In this document: positions 9,421 to 16,107 of the stretch, one piece after another
Position numbering within the stretch: position 1 is the stretch's first letter
Layout: the number at the start of each line of letters is the position of its first letter
DNA from: Candidatus Uhrbacteria bacterium
GTDB lineage: Bacteria > Patescibacteriota > Patescibacteriia > UBA9934 > GWF2-40-263
Direction of reading: 5' to 3'
Length of the DNA: 21,681 nt
Assembly: GCA_016208545.1 (NCBI GenBank)
Contig: JACQXU010000019.1
Coordinates: 4,317 to 25,997 of the forward strand
Notes under the pieces: generated by a model
Databases searched by the model: none
What the model saw: only the letters and a program-made list of their open reading frames with translations
What the model was told of the DNA's origin: nothing
Program-made: the position numbers and the translations under genes

Positions 9421-9492
9421 AAAAGGCCTGTTTGTTTACACAAAAAAAAAAAAAAAAGACCTATTACAAGAATCGTTTTTCTACAGTCACAT

Positions 9493-9529
9493 ATTCAAAA
9501 TATCCGAACAAAGTTCGGATATTTTGAAT
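9493..9529. repeat. Perfect 17-bp inverted repeat abutting tRNA-Ala 3' end
   Basis: Arms 9493-9509 and 9513-9529 are perfectly complementary around an AAA loop (9510-9512). The right arm ends on the last base of the encoded tRNA CCA, so the tRNA-Ala transcript would run directly into this hairpin. There is no T-run right after it on the minus strand (ATGTGACTG follows), so it is not a classic intrinsic terminator; it may protect or help process the tRNA 3' end. Confidence 0.75.
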
Positions 9530-9604
9530 GGTGGACCAGTGGGGATTCGAACCCCAGACCTTCGCAATGCGAATGCGACGCTCTGCCAACTGAGCTACTG
9601 GCCC
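9529..9604 (-). tRNA. tRNA-Ala (anticodon CGC)
   Basis: A complete cloverleaf reads on the minus strand. Acceptor GGGCCAG pairs with CTGGTCC and includes a G3-U70 wobble, the alanine identity element. The D stem is GCTC/GAGC, the anticodon stem TCGCA/TGCGA with loop TTCGCAT, and the T arm TGGGG-TTCGAAT-CCCCA. Discriminator A73 and CCA are encoded. The anticodon CGC reads GCG codons. It lies downstream of a 22-bp perfect inverted repeat and runs into a 17-bp hairpin. Confidence 0.93.
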
Positions 9605-9636
9605 CCGAGCGAGCGAAATGGCCAAGCCGAAAGGCT

Positions 9637-9699
9637 GTAGTCAATATCCAAATATTTATGGAAAACTTGTTTGCAAGTAAATATTTGGATATTGACTAC
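9637..9699. repeat. 22-bp perfect inverted repeat, 19-nt loop
   Basis: Arms 9637-9658 and 9678-9699 are perfectly complementary, AT-rich, and enclose 19 nt that contain a smaller CTTG/CAAG stem. It lies 33 bp upstream of the tRNA-Ala 5' end. A GNRA-type mini hairpin (AGCC-GAAA-GGCT) sits between it and the tRNA, and another short hairpin (AAAACC/GGTTTT) follows at 9699-9716. No coding potential is seen. A cruciform, a large operator or a structured RNA are all possible. Confidence 0.75.
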
Positions 9700-9737
9700 A
9701 AAACCAGAAGGGTTTTACCATTTCCTAGCGAGGCCTG

Positions 9738-9920
9738 CATAGACATCACTTTATGACTCTGCACTCCATAAAGAATGAAAACTGGTCATCTGCTTGTTTT
9801 TCGCGTTGATAAATTTTCAACGTATCTATGGATATGTCTCAAATTTTTCAACGCTCCAAAACTGCGCATCTTACTCAATTTTCATCTTTCTAAGTGCAGT
9901 TTCACAATGTGATGTCCATG
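9738..9920. ncRNA. Candidate 183-nt rod-shaped structured RNA or imperfect inverted repeat
   Basis: The two halves pair along their whole length, about 57 bp in twelve short helices broken by small bulges: CAT/ATG, GACATCAC/GTGATGTC (9742-9749 with 9909-9916), CTGCACT/AGTGCAG (9759-9765 with 9893-9899), AAAGA/TCTTT, TGAAAA/TTTTCA, GTTTT/AAAAC, GCGTTGA/TCAACGC (9803-9809 with 9848-9854) and AAATTT/AAATTT, closing on a 24-nt loop at 9817-9840. Size and shape resemble bacterial 6S RNA, but I see no conserved 6S sequence and no convincing promoter or terminator, so strand and expression are unknown. It could also be a decayed mobile inverted repeat. Confidence 0.45.
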
Positions 9921-9923
9921 TTT

Positions 9924-9939
9924 TGTTTCACGTGGAACA
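9924..9939. promoter_or_regulatory. parS-like centromere site (ParB binding)
   Basis: TGTTTCACGTGGAACA differs at one position from the B. subtilis parS consensus TGTTTCACGTGAAACA, and the CACGTG core is intact. ParB (Spo0J) loads at such sites, which cluster near replication origins. No parA or parB gene is in the window. With the DnaA boxes about 500 bp away, this marks a probable origin-proximal region. Confidence 0.65.
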
Positions 9940-9950
9940 GAAAAATTGAA

Positions 9951-9971
9951 TTCTGGGTTCTGGGTTCTGGG
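9951..9971 (+). repeat. Three tandem copies of TTCTGGG
   Basis: Three exact 7-nt copies (9951-9957, 9958-9964, 9965-9971) follow the parS-like site and lead into a T/G-rich stretch. No function can be assigned. Confidence 0.6.
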
Positions 9972-10050
9972 TTTTTGGTTTTTAGATCCTATACGTAAAT
10001 CACCTTCCAATTATTCTAAAACAAACTTATCAACGAATTAATTTGCTAAG

Positions 10051-10167
10051 AACATTCAAAATCTGATTAGATGCAAGCGAAATGCGAGGACGATGCCTAG
10101 ACGACCTTAAACGGTCGTTGAGGTATCGCCCACAGCATGAACTTGCAGATCGCAGATTTTGGATGTT
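10051..10167. ncRNA. Candidate 117-nt long-hairpin RNA or imperfect inverted repeat next to tRNA-Arg
   Basis: Arms 10051-10065 and 10153-10167 form a 15-bp helix with one wobble. Inside are TGCAAG/CTTGCA (10072-10077 with 10142-10147), ATGC/GCAT, and a strong apical hairpin at 10091-10128 (CGATGCCT/AGGTATCG, then GACGACC/GGTCGTT, loop TTAAAC). It ends 3 nt from the CCA of tRNA-Arg, so the tRNA transcript would read into it. No T-run follows. It is a second rod within the same intergenic region; function unknown. Confidence 0.45.
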
Positions 10168-10170
10168 CGA

Positions 10171-10246
10171 TGGTGATCCGGGAGGGACTTGAACCCCCAT
10201 CAACTGCTTAGGACGCAGCTGCTCTATCCAATTGAGCTACCGGGTC
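10171..10246 (-). tRNA. tRNA-Arg (anticodon CCT)
   Basis: Minus-strand cloverleaf: acceptor GACCCGG/CCGGATC, D stem GCTC/GAGC, anticodon stem GCTGC/GCAGT with loop GTCCTAA, T arm GGGGG-TTCAAGT-CCCTC, A73 and encoded CCA. The anticodon CCT reads AGG (Arg). The acceptor stem has a C3-A70 mismatch, which is unusual but need not inactivate it; all other arms pair well. Confidence 0.88.
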
Positions 10247-10270
10247 AGTAAATGGGATAACTTGCATGTA

Positions 10271-10300
10271 TTTATTGAGTTATGTGTCGTAAAATGTCAA
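10271..10300 (-). promoter_or_regulatory. Probable promoter of tRNA-Arg
   Basis: A perfect -35 TTGACA (minus strand, 10295-10300) is followed after 18 nt by AATAAA (10271-10276), a weak -10. Transcription would start about 18 nt before the tRNA 5' end. It overlaps the divergent promoter region of rmuC. Confidence 0.45.
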
Positions 10301-10308
10301 ACGAACTG

Positions 10309-10317
10309 TGATATACT
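10309..10317 (+). promoter_or_regulatory. Extended -10 promoter upstream of rmuC
   Basis: TGATATACT is a TGn-extended -10 element (TATACT at 10312-10317) without a good -35. It would start transcription near 10324, about 46 nt before the rmuC ATG. Confidence 0.45.
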
Positions 10318-10369
10318 TGAAGTGAACGCGAGTATCATACGAAAAAAAACAATTAACGTCAAAATATCT

Positions 10370-11503
10370 ATGACAATCGAACTTTTTCTCATATTTGCAA
10401 TAATAATACTTGTTTTTGTCGTTATTCTACTTATCGCCAGACGAAATAACTCTGGAACCGACGTAAACGACAAATTTTTCACTCTTTTCAACGATTTCAG
10501 ACGTGAACTTCAGGAATCAACAAATTCACAGCGCCGCGAGGTTCACGAAAAGCTCGACTCAATGCATGATCGGCTTGTTCATAACATGGCAGAATCAGCA
10601 TCAACTCTCCAAAAGCACTTCCATCAAACCTCAACGATGTTCAAGGATGTTAACGATCGTTTGTTTACACTAGATTACACAAACAAACAAATCCTCAACT
10701 ATTCTGATCAGCTAAAAAGCCTGGAAAACATTCTCAAAAATCCAAAACAAAGAGGAATACTCGGCGAATACTGGCTCGAAACCTTGTTGGGACAAGTTTT
10801 AACGCCCGGGCAATATAAAATGCAATATCAACTTGGAATTGACGAAACAACCGGCCAAAAACTAATTCCAGACGCAGTTATTTTCGTAAAAGAAATGTTG
10901 ATACCTATTGACGCAAAATTTTCGTTAGAAAACTACAACAGAATTTCTCTTGAAACAGATCAGATCAGGCGCGAGGAACTAGAAAAGCAATTTAAAGCGG
11001 ACGTAAAACTACGAATTGATGAAACATCGCGCTATATTCATCCTGAAAAGGGAACAACGAACTTTGCATTTATGTTCGTTCCCGCAGAAGGTGTTTATCA
11101 TAATTTAATAAGTGCTGATGTTGGCGCAGTAAAGGTAAACACTCGAAATTTGATTGAATACGCCTTTGAAAAAGGCGTAATGATTGTGTCTCCAACCTCA
11201 TTTTTTGCTTATTTACAAACAGTTCTCCTCGGTCTAAAAGCTCTACAAATCGAAGAATCCGTAAAAGATATACAAAAACAGGCTGAACTTCTGATGCGAC
11301 ATATGAAAGCTTACGAAGAGCATCACAACCGTGTTGGAAAACATCTGGAAACTACTGTTCGGGCATATTCAAGTTCATCAAGCGAACTAAAAAAAATAGA
11401 TAAAGATATTTTTCGAATTACAGAAGGTGTGGCAGGGAAACAGTTGGATATTGTTGAAATTGAGTCAGGAACTGAAAGCGACGAGATTGCAAAGGAAATT
11501 TGA
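10370..11503 (+). CDS. rmuC: RmuC family DNA recombination protein, 377 aa
   Basis: ATG at 10370 is chosen because an in-frame upstream start at 10232 would lie inside tRNA-Arg; there is no clear Shine-Dalgarno. Residues 3-22 form a membrane anchor (LFLIFAIIILVFVVILLIA), then a helical coiled-coil-like stretch to about 120. The RmuC domain follows: LGEYWLETLLG (131-141), PDAVIFV (167-173), and IPIDAKFSLENY (178-189) with the PD-(D/E)xK-type residues Asp168, Asp181 and Lys183, then FVPAEGVYHNLI. The length is typical. RmuC is linked to limiting inversions at short inverted repeats in E. coli, perhaps as a nuclease. It is notable that it sits beside a region packed with inverted repeats. It seems to be transcribed alone. 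Confidence 0.93.
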   Translation: MTIELFLIFAIIILVFVVILLIARRNNSGTDVNDKFFTLFNDFRRELQESTNSQRREVHEKLDSMHDRLVHNMAESASTLQKHFHQTSTMFKDVNDRLFTLDYTNKQILNYSDQLKSLENILKNPKQRGILGEYWLETLLGQVLTPGQYKMQYQLGIDETTGQKLIPDAVIFVKEMLIPIDAKFSLENYNRISLETDQIRREELEKQFKADVKLRIDETSRYIHPEKGTTNFAFMFVPAEGVYHNLISADVGAVKVNTRNLIEYAFEKGVMIVSPTSFFAYLQTVLLGLKALQIEESVKDIQKQAELLMRHMKAYEEHHNRVGKHLETTVRAYSSSSSELKKIDKDIFRITEGVAGKQLDIVEIESGTESDEIAKEI

Positions 11504-11569
11504 TTATTTTATCTTGAAATGGTTTAATGTTGGCGCCAAATGGCAAAACGAAATTGCCGAAGGAGAGTA

Positions 11570-12043
11570 ATGAACAGCGCAAAGATCCTGGTTCTGTCTG
11601 AAATTATTGTGCTGACTGTGGTCGTAGGTTTCTCCTACACAACGGAACCTGTATCGACTATTATCTTCGTCATGGTTTCCGCGGCTATTACGGCTGGCAC
11701 GGCTATGATGGGCCAGTCGGACTGGAACATTTCCTTCATGGCCGCATGGACAGTCGCCATGGGAGCGGTTTTTGCCGCGTTTGCAACGCCAATTACCGCA
11801 TTGATACTCCATTTGGGTATTGCAATCGGCCTCGGTCGCGTATTTGACGAATCCTGTCGTCTCAAAGCAATCTGGATCATCCCAACCATGTTGGCAGAAT
11901 TCTTTAGCATTTTGGTGTTTCTCAAGCCAGATGCTGTTTATTCGGGATTTCTCGCGATGCTCGCTGTCCTTTCAGTTTGTCTTTCACTGGAACTAAGAGC
12001 CACCGACAAGCCGCCTCATCCCAAGCCTCCTTCTCCCGCATAA
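11570..12043 (+). CDS. Orphan multi-pass membrane protein, 157 aa
   Basis: The start at 11570 has a strong ribosome site (AAGGAG at 11560-11565); an in-frame ATG at 11540 would add RNCRRRV and has none. Hydrophobic segments suggest four to five transmembrane helices: ILVLSEIIVLTVVVGF, TIIFVMVSAAITAGTA, FMAAWTVAMGAVFAAFA, ALILHLGIAIGLG, and two near the C-terminus (TMLAEFFSILVFL, FLAMLAVLSVCLSL), then a Pro-rich cytoplasmic-like tail KPPHPKPPSPA. Family not recognised. It is visibly more GC-rich than rmuC or polA, and has a strong terminator directly behind it, like the orphan genes at 16991 and 17438, which suggests a class of accessory genes or recent gain. Confidence 0.8.
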   Translation: MNSAKILVLSEIIVLTVVVGFSYTTEPVSTIIFVMVSAAITAGTAMMGQSDWNISFMAAWTVAMGAVFAAFATPITALILHLGIAIGLGRVFDESCRLKAIWIIPTMLAEFFSILVFLKPDAVYSGFLAMLAVLSVCLSLELRATDKPPHPKPPSPA

Positions 12044-12066
12044 CCGCTGTGTTGTGCGGTTTTTTG
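12042..12066 (+). terminator. Intrinsic terminator of the orphan membrane gene
   Basis: AACCGC and GCGGTT pair around an 8-nt loop (TGTGTTGT), followed by a run of T. The stem begins within the TAA stop codon of the gene. Confidence 0.85.
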
Positions 12067-12139
12067 TCTTTAGAGAGTTTAGATAGTGAACAAGCAGAAG
12101 AAAAACGTGTTTTTTCTGTGCTACAACTCTGCTGATAAC

Positions 12140-12167
12140 TTGACCGATTTTTTGCTTCAGGTAAACT
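12140..12167 (+). promoter_or_regulatory. Probable promoter of rpsT
   Basis: TTGACC (12140-12145), a 16-nt spacer and TAAACT (12162-12167) lie about 70 nt before the rpsT start. The leader would include the small palindrome at 12193-12217. Confidence 0.45.
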
Positions 12168-12192
12168 AACGGCGTTCATTAACTTAAAAAAG

Positions 12193-12217
12193 ATTCTTCG
12201 GCCTTAGGCCTCAGAAT
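12193..12217. repeat. Imperfect palindrome in the rpsT leader
   Basis: ATTCT-TC-GGCCT-T-AGGCC-TC-AGAAT: outer 5-bp and inner 5-bp arms separated by a TC/TC mismatch. It ends 19 nt before the S20 ATG and could shape the mRNA leader, or be a copy of a dispersed intergenic repeat. Confidence 0.5.
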
Positions 12218-12236
12218 GACAGATGATGGAATAACT

Positions 12237-12506
12237 ATGCCAATCCTACAAAATGCCAAAAAAGCGCTTAGACAAAGTGTTAAACACGAAAAACGCAATC
12301 AGACTATCAAAGCAGAAATACGTTCTTTGCGTGTGAAGCTTCGAAAGGCTGTAACAGCCAAAAAAATTGATGAAGCAAAAGAGGTCGCCAGACTTATTGG
12401 AAAAAAACTCGATAAAGCGACAACAAAAAAAATCTTCAAAAGAAATACAGCGGCTCGTCTTAAATCGAGAATGATGAAAAATATAAATGCTCTCAAAATT
12501 TCATAA
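12237..12506 (+). CDS. rpsT: 30S ribosomal protein S20, 89 aa
   Basis: Lys/Arg-rich helical protein starting MPILQNAKKALRQS, with the S20 features KRNQTIKAEIRSLRVKLRKA and FKRNTAARLKSRMMKNINAL. S20 binds 16S rRNA early in 30S assembly. Length 89 aa is normal (85-90). An in-frame ATG at 12216 would add seven non-conserved residues and falls in the leader palindrome, so 12237 is preferred; its ribosome site is weak (TGGA). The last 14 nt overlap the 3' end of the convergent holA gene. Confidence 0.95.
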   Translation: MPILQNAKKALRQSVKHEKRNQTIKAEIRSLRVKLRKAVTAKKIDEAKEVARLIGKKLDKATTKKIFKRNTAARLKSRMMKNINALKIS

Positions 12507-13500
12507 GCAAATGATCTGTCACAAGATCAGTTGCCAGATCGGCCGAAATCCGGCCGGTTTTTATTTTCAAATCAAATTCAAACAATAAATCGTGCGCTAT
12601 GCGTAAATCACTAAACGAAAACATTCGTGCTTGCTCCAAAGATTTTTGAGCGACAAACGGATGAACATCGAGTTCTTCAGCAACCGTTTGTTTTGTAACT
12701 TTCGGATCTAGATCAAGCATTGCTCTTGTTCCAAGCAAAACTCGAACTTGGCGTCCGAGCATTGTCAAAAGATAATGATCGTCCGAACCAGAAGAACGTT
12801 CCTCCTCAAGCAAACGAATTGCGCGAGATGTTTGCTTTTTTGAAATCGCATCCATGAGTTCAAAAATTTTCCCTTCAAAACTTGCCAAAACCAACTCATC
12901 AACCATTTCTTTCGTAATTAATTTTCCGTGACTATAACCAATCAATTTTTCAATTTCGTGCGACATTTGCCATAAATCACTTTCAACTCTTTCAACAAGC
13001 GCGGTTGATGCGTTTTGGTCTATTAAGCCGCCAAATGCACGCGCGCGATCAAAAATCCATTTTACCAGCGCTGGTCCTGTCAAAATAGGGAAAGGATAAG
13101 TGTGAACTTCCGCGGTTTTAGAAATTTCTTTAATCCATGATTTTTTTTCAACAACTTTTGTCTCGATTGCTTCCCAAAGAATCACAATGCTTGATTCTGG
13201 CATTCGACTAAATCCATCAAGCCAAATTTTTTCATAAGGTTTTTTCAAAAAAGAAAATAAACCATTCACAATCACCATTCTGCGTGAACCTAAAAATGGA
13301 AACGAACACACGGATTGCAAAACTTCTGATACTTCGAGTTTATTTGAATTGTCAGAAGGAAAACTGACCGTATTATATCCGGTTAGATCGTATTTTCTTC
13401 GAAACGCGTCTTTCAACTGCCGAACTTTTTCTGTGACGCGAAACGAATCTTCACCGTAAATTAGTATGAGCATACATTTTTTATCCTTTCCTACTTTCAT
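12493..13500 (-). CDS. holA: DNA polymerase III delta subunit (HolA), 335 aa
   Basis: Opens the beta sliding clamp within the clamp loader. After a short leader, MLILIYGEDSFRVTEKVRQL and FPFLGSRRMVIVNG are typical of the N-terminal AAA-like domain of delta; KLIGYSHGKLITKEMVDELV and the C-terminal helical FDLKIKTGRISADLATDLV match the rest. Two starts are possible: ATG 13500 (AGGA 4 nt upstream, 6 nt after polA stop) or ATG 13473 (AAAGGA upstream), which fits the conserved MILIYG opening better. Last gene of the TrmB-polA-holA operon. Its 3' end overlaps rpsT and contains the rpsT terminator. Confidence 0.9.
   Translation of the reverse strand: MKVGKDKKCMLILIYGEDSFRVTEKVRQLKDAFRRKYDLTGYNTVSFPSDNSNKLEVSEVLQSVCSFPFLGSRRMVIVNGLFSFLKKPYEKIWLDGFSRMPESSIVILWEAIETKVVEKKSWIKEISKTAEVHTYPFPILTGPALVKWIFDRARAFGGLIDQNASTALVERVESDLWQMSHEIEKLIGYSHGKLITKEMVDELVLASFEGKIFELMDAISKKQTSRAIRLLEEERSSGSDDHYLLTMLGRQVRVLLGTRAMLDLDPKVTKQTVAEELDVHPFVAQKSLEQARMFSFSDLRIAHDLLFEFDLKIKTGRISADLATDLVTDHLLMKF
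12540..12567 (+). terminator. rpsT terminator embedded in the holA coding sequence
   Basis: CGGCCG (12540-12545), loop AAATC, CGGCCG (12551-12556), then GTTTTTATTTT on the plus strand. It lies about 35 nt after the rpsT stop and inside holA codons. A weaker hairpin TGATCT/AGATCA (12512-12529) precedes it. Confidence 0.75.
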
Positions 13501-13506
13501 ACTTTC

Positions 13507-16098
13507 CTATTCTTCTACTTTTATTTCTTCCATCTCTCCCCAATTTTCACCTTTTTCAATTTCAACAATAAGTGGAATTTCAAAATTTGCAACACCTTCC
13601 ATCATTTCTTTTACACCTCGCGCGACTTGATCAGAAACATCATTTTCAACTTCAAAAACCAATTCATCATGAACCTGCATCAACATTGTTGCGGAAAGCT
13701 GACTTTGTTTTAACCAACCGTCAACCGCGAGCATTGCTTTTTTCATAATATCAGCCGCTGTTCCTTGAATTGGCATATTGATCGCCATTCGTTCTGCGGC
13801 GGCAATTAGCATTGGAACTCCGGAATTGATTTCAGGAAAATAGCGCCGACGGCCAAAAATTGTTTCAACAAACCCATCAACATGAGCTTTTGTTTTTGTT
13901 TCATCAAGATACGCCTGAATTGCGTGATGAATTTCAAAATAACGATCAATAAAAATCTTAGCTTCTGAAAACGACAAACCTGTTGAACGAGAAAGAGAAC
14001 GCGGTCCCATTCCGTAAAGAATTCCAAAATTGATCGTCTTGGCCGCTCGACGCTGTTCTTTTGTAACTTGATTTTCATCAATTTCCCAAACTTCCGCGGC
14101 AGTGCGAGTGTGAATGTCAGCGCCTTGTTTGAAAGCTTCGATAAAAGGCTGATCTTTTGCAATAACAGCCGCAAGTCGAAGTTCAATTTGAGAATAATCA
14201 GCCGCGATTAAAACTTTTCCGCGCGGAGCCACAAATGCACGGCGAATTTCTCGACCAAGCTCTGTTTTAATCGGAATATTTTGCAAATTCGGTTCAGAAG
14301 ATGACAAACGGCCAGTCGCTGTAACTGTTTGATTGTAAGTTGTGTGCACACGGCCGTCTTTGTCAACTAATTTTGGAAGCGCTTCAACATAAGTTGATTG
14401 TAATTTCGCAAGTTCGCGATACTCGCTAATTAGTGGAACTATTTCGTGTGAATCCCAAAGCTTTTCAAGTTCAGGCGCGGCAGTTGAATATCCTGTTTTT
14501 GTTTTTTTGATTCCTTTTGTTGATAACTTCAACTTTTCAAAAAGAATTTCCGCAAGCTGAATAGGTGATTGAACATTAAAATCGAAATCTGCAAGAGTGT
14601 GAATTTTTTTCTCAAGTTCAGAAAGACGTTTTAATAAATCTTTTGCAAACTCCTCGAGCGCTTTTGTATCAAGAAGAACTCCTGCCTTTTCCATTTCATA
14701 CAAAACAAAAATGAGAGGTATTTCCATTTCTTCAAAAATCGAAAAAACATTTACACTTTTTAACTTTTGTTCAAGTTGTTCAGCAAGTTTCGGAAACGTG
14801 GCAACGAATTGACCTAAACGTTCGTAATCTTTTTGTGTTGCGAATGATTTTGGTAATTCTTGAGACAAATCAAGAGAACGCGAACCAGAATTCAAAAGAT
14901 ACGCGGCGATCATTGTGTCAAACGTTCTTTTGAGCGACCAGTCTGTCTGATGTAATAAATGTTTGAGATTATGAGTTATAATAAAAGACTTTTCAACAAT
15001 TTTTTTTACTTCTGCAAGATGTTTTTGAGCCGGATTTGGAACAACGATAGTTGTTTTTCCGTCTGACAAAGAAACTGCCGCTTGTGTTGAACCAAAAAGA
15101 TCAGCTTGCTGTTCAGCAATAAAAACTCCAAGTCGTCCGCTCATCTTTTCCAAAACTTTTTTGATCTCTGTCTCATCGCGCAAAATTTGTATTCTTCCAT
15201 TCTGCTGTTTTTCCTGCTTCACATCTTCACTGTGTTTTCGTAGCAACGTCCTGAACTCTAAACGCTGATATATTTCACGAATAGCATTCCAATCAGGTTC
15301 TGTTGTTTTTGCTGAGTCAAAATTAAAATCAGTTTTAACATCGCGCACAATTTCAACCAATTCTTTCATGTCTTTCGCTTGTTTTTCATTTCCTCGTAAT
15401 TTTTTTGCTATTTTTTCTTCGATATTTCCATTTTCAAGAGCCGAAAAAATTCCATCCAAAGTTTTATGGGTTTTCAATAATTCCGTTGCTGTTTTTTCTC
15501 CAATTCCAACAACGCCCGGAAGATTGTCAGATGGATCACCACGCAGAGCTTTGTAATCAATCAGTTGTTCTGGTGAAAGACCATATCTCTCCTGCACAGC
15601 ATTTTCATCATACGTTTTAGTTTCTGAAATTCCTTTTTGAAAAAAAACAACCTTCGTGTGAGGTTTGACAAGCTGAAGTGAATCCAGATCGCCTGTAACA
15701 ATCAGAGTTTCAAAATTTTTTTTCTCTGCAGATTCTGCAAGCGTTCCGATAATATCATCAGCTTCAAAACCTTCGGCCGAAAGCGAAGGAATACGGAAAT
15801 TTTTCAAAATATCTTGGATGATCGGAATTTGATCGTAAAGTCCTTGTTCCTTTTTTTCACGCGTGGCTTTGTACGCCTCGTATTTTTCGTGTCGAAAAGT
15901 TTTTCCAGGCAAATCCCAAGCAACAGCCATGTAGTCCGGCTTAAACTGCTCGCGTATTTTTTCAAGCGCCATTGAAAATCCGTACGCGGCATTCACAACC
16001 AAACCATCTTTTGTTGTAAGTGGTGGAATGGCGTGCCACGCTCTGTGAAGAAGGGCATTTCCGTCGAGGACTAAAAAAATCTGAGTTGGTTTTGACAT
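13507..16098 (-). CDS. polA: DNA polymerase I, proofreading domain degenerate, 863 aa
   Basis: Fills gaps and removes RNA primers during replication and repair. The 5'-3' exonuclease domain (1-285) shows LVLDGNALLHRAWHA, FRHEKYEAYKATR, EADDIIGTLA, VTGDLDSLQLV and KALRGDPSDNLPGVVGIG. The 3'-5' exonuclease-like domain (about 300-440) lacks the metal ligands: the DxE motif reads FIAEQ near 326-330 and the NLKxD Asp is replaced in THNLKHLL (375-382). The polymerase domain has motif A ADYSQIELR (Asp634), motif B RRAAKTINFGILYG (Arg683, Lys687, Phe691, Tyr695) and motif C VHDELVFEV (His810, Asp811, Glu812). So polymerase and flap nuclease should be active without proofreading, as in Taq. Phe691 corresponds to E. 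coli Phe762. Starts 9 nt after the TrmB-like gene; no strong ribosome site. Confidence 0.97.
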   Translation of the reverse strand: MSKPTQIFLVLDGNALLHRAWHAIPPLTTKDGLVVNAAYGFSMALEKIREQFKPDYMAVAWDLPGKTFRHEKYEAYKATREKKEQGLYDQIPIIQDILKNFRIPSLSAEGFEADDIIGTLAESAEKKNFETLIVTGDLDSLQLVKPHTKVVFFQKGISETKTYDENAVQERYGLSPEQLIDYKALRGDPSDNLPGVVGIGEKTATELLKTHKTLDGIFSALENGNIEEKIAKKLRGNEKQAKDMKELVEIVRDVKTDFNFDSAKTTEPDWNAIREIYQRLEFRTLLRKHSEDVKQEKQQNGRIQILRDETEIKKVLEKMSGRLGVFIAEQQADLFGSTQAAVSLSDGKTTIVVPNPAQKHLAEVKKIVEKSFIITHNLKHLLHQTDWSLKRTFDTMIAAYLLNSGSRSLDLSQELPKSFATQKDYERLGQFVATFPKLAEQLEQKLKSVNVFSIFEEMEIPLIFVLYEMEKAGVLLDTKALEEFAKDLLKRLSELEKKIHTLADFDFNVQSPIQLAEILFEKLKLSTKGIKKTKTGYSTAAPELEKLWDSHEIVPLISEYRELAKLQSTYVEALPKLVDKDGRVHTTYNQTVTATGRLSSSEPNLQNIPIKTELGREIRRAFVAPRGKVLIAADYSQIELRLAAVIAKDQPFIEAFKQGADIHTRTAAEVWEIDENQVTKEQRRAAKTINFGILYGMGPRSLSRSTGLSFSEAKIFIDRYFEIHHAIQAYLDETKTKAHVDGFVETIFGRRRYFPEINSGVPMLIAAAERMAINMPIQGTAADIMKKAMLAVDGWLKQSQLSATMLMQVHDELVFEVENDVSDQVARGVKEMMEGVANFEIPLIVEIEKGENWGEMEEIKVEE

Positions 16099-16107
16099 GC
16101 CGTCAGT

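Noticed and set aside
9441..9458. The A16 run as an intrinsic terminator for tRNA-Ala
   Set aside because: There is a T-run on the minus strand but no stable hairpin directly before it; the hairpin at 9493-9529 is about 35 nt away.
9738..9920. Calling the 183-nt rod a 6S RNA outright
   Set aside because: Shape and length agree, but no conserved 6S sequence, promoter or terminator can be shown by eye, so it is kept as a candidate only.
9951..9971. Short tandem TTCTGGG repeats as a CRISPR or iteron array
   Set aside because: Only three 7-nt copies without spacers; too short for CRISPR and too few for a convincing iteron set. No CRISPR array was seen in the window.
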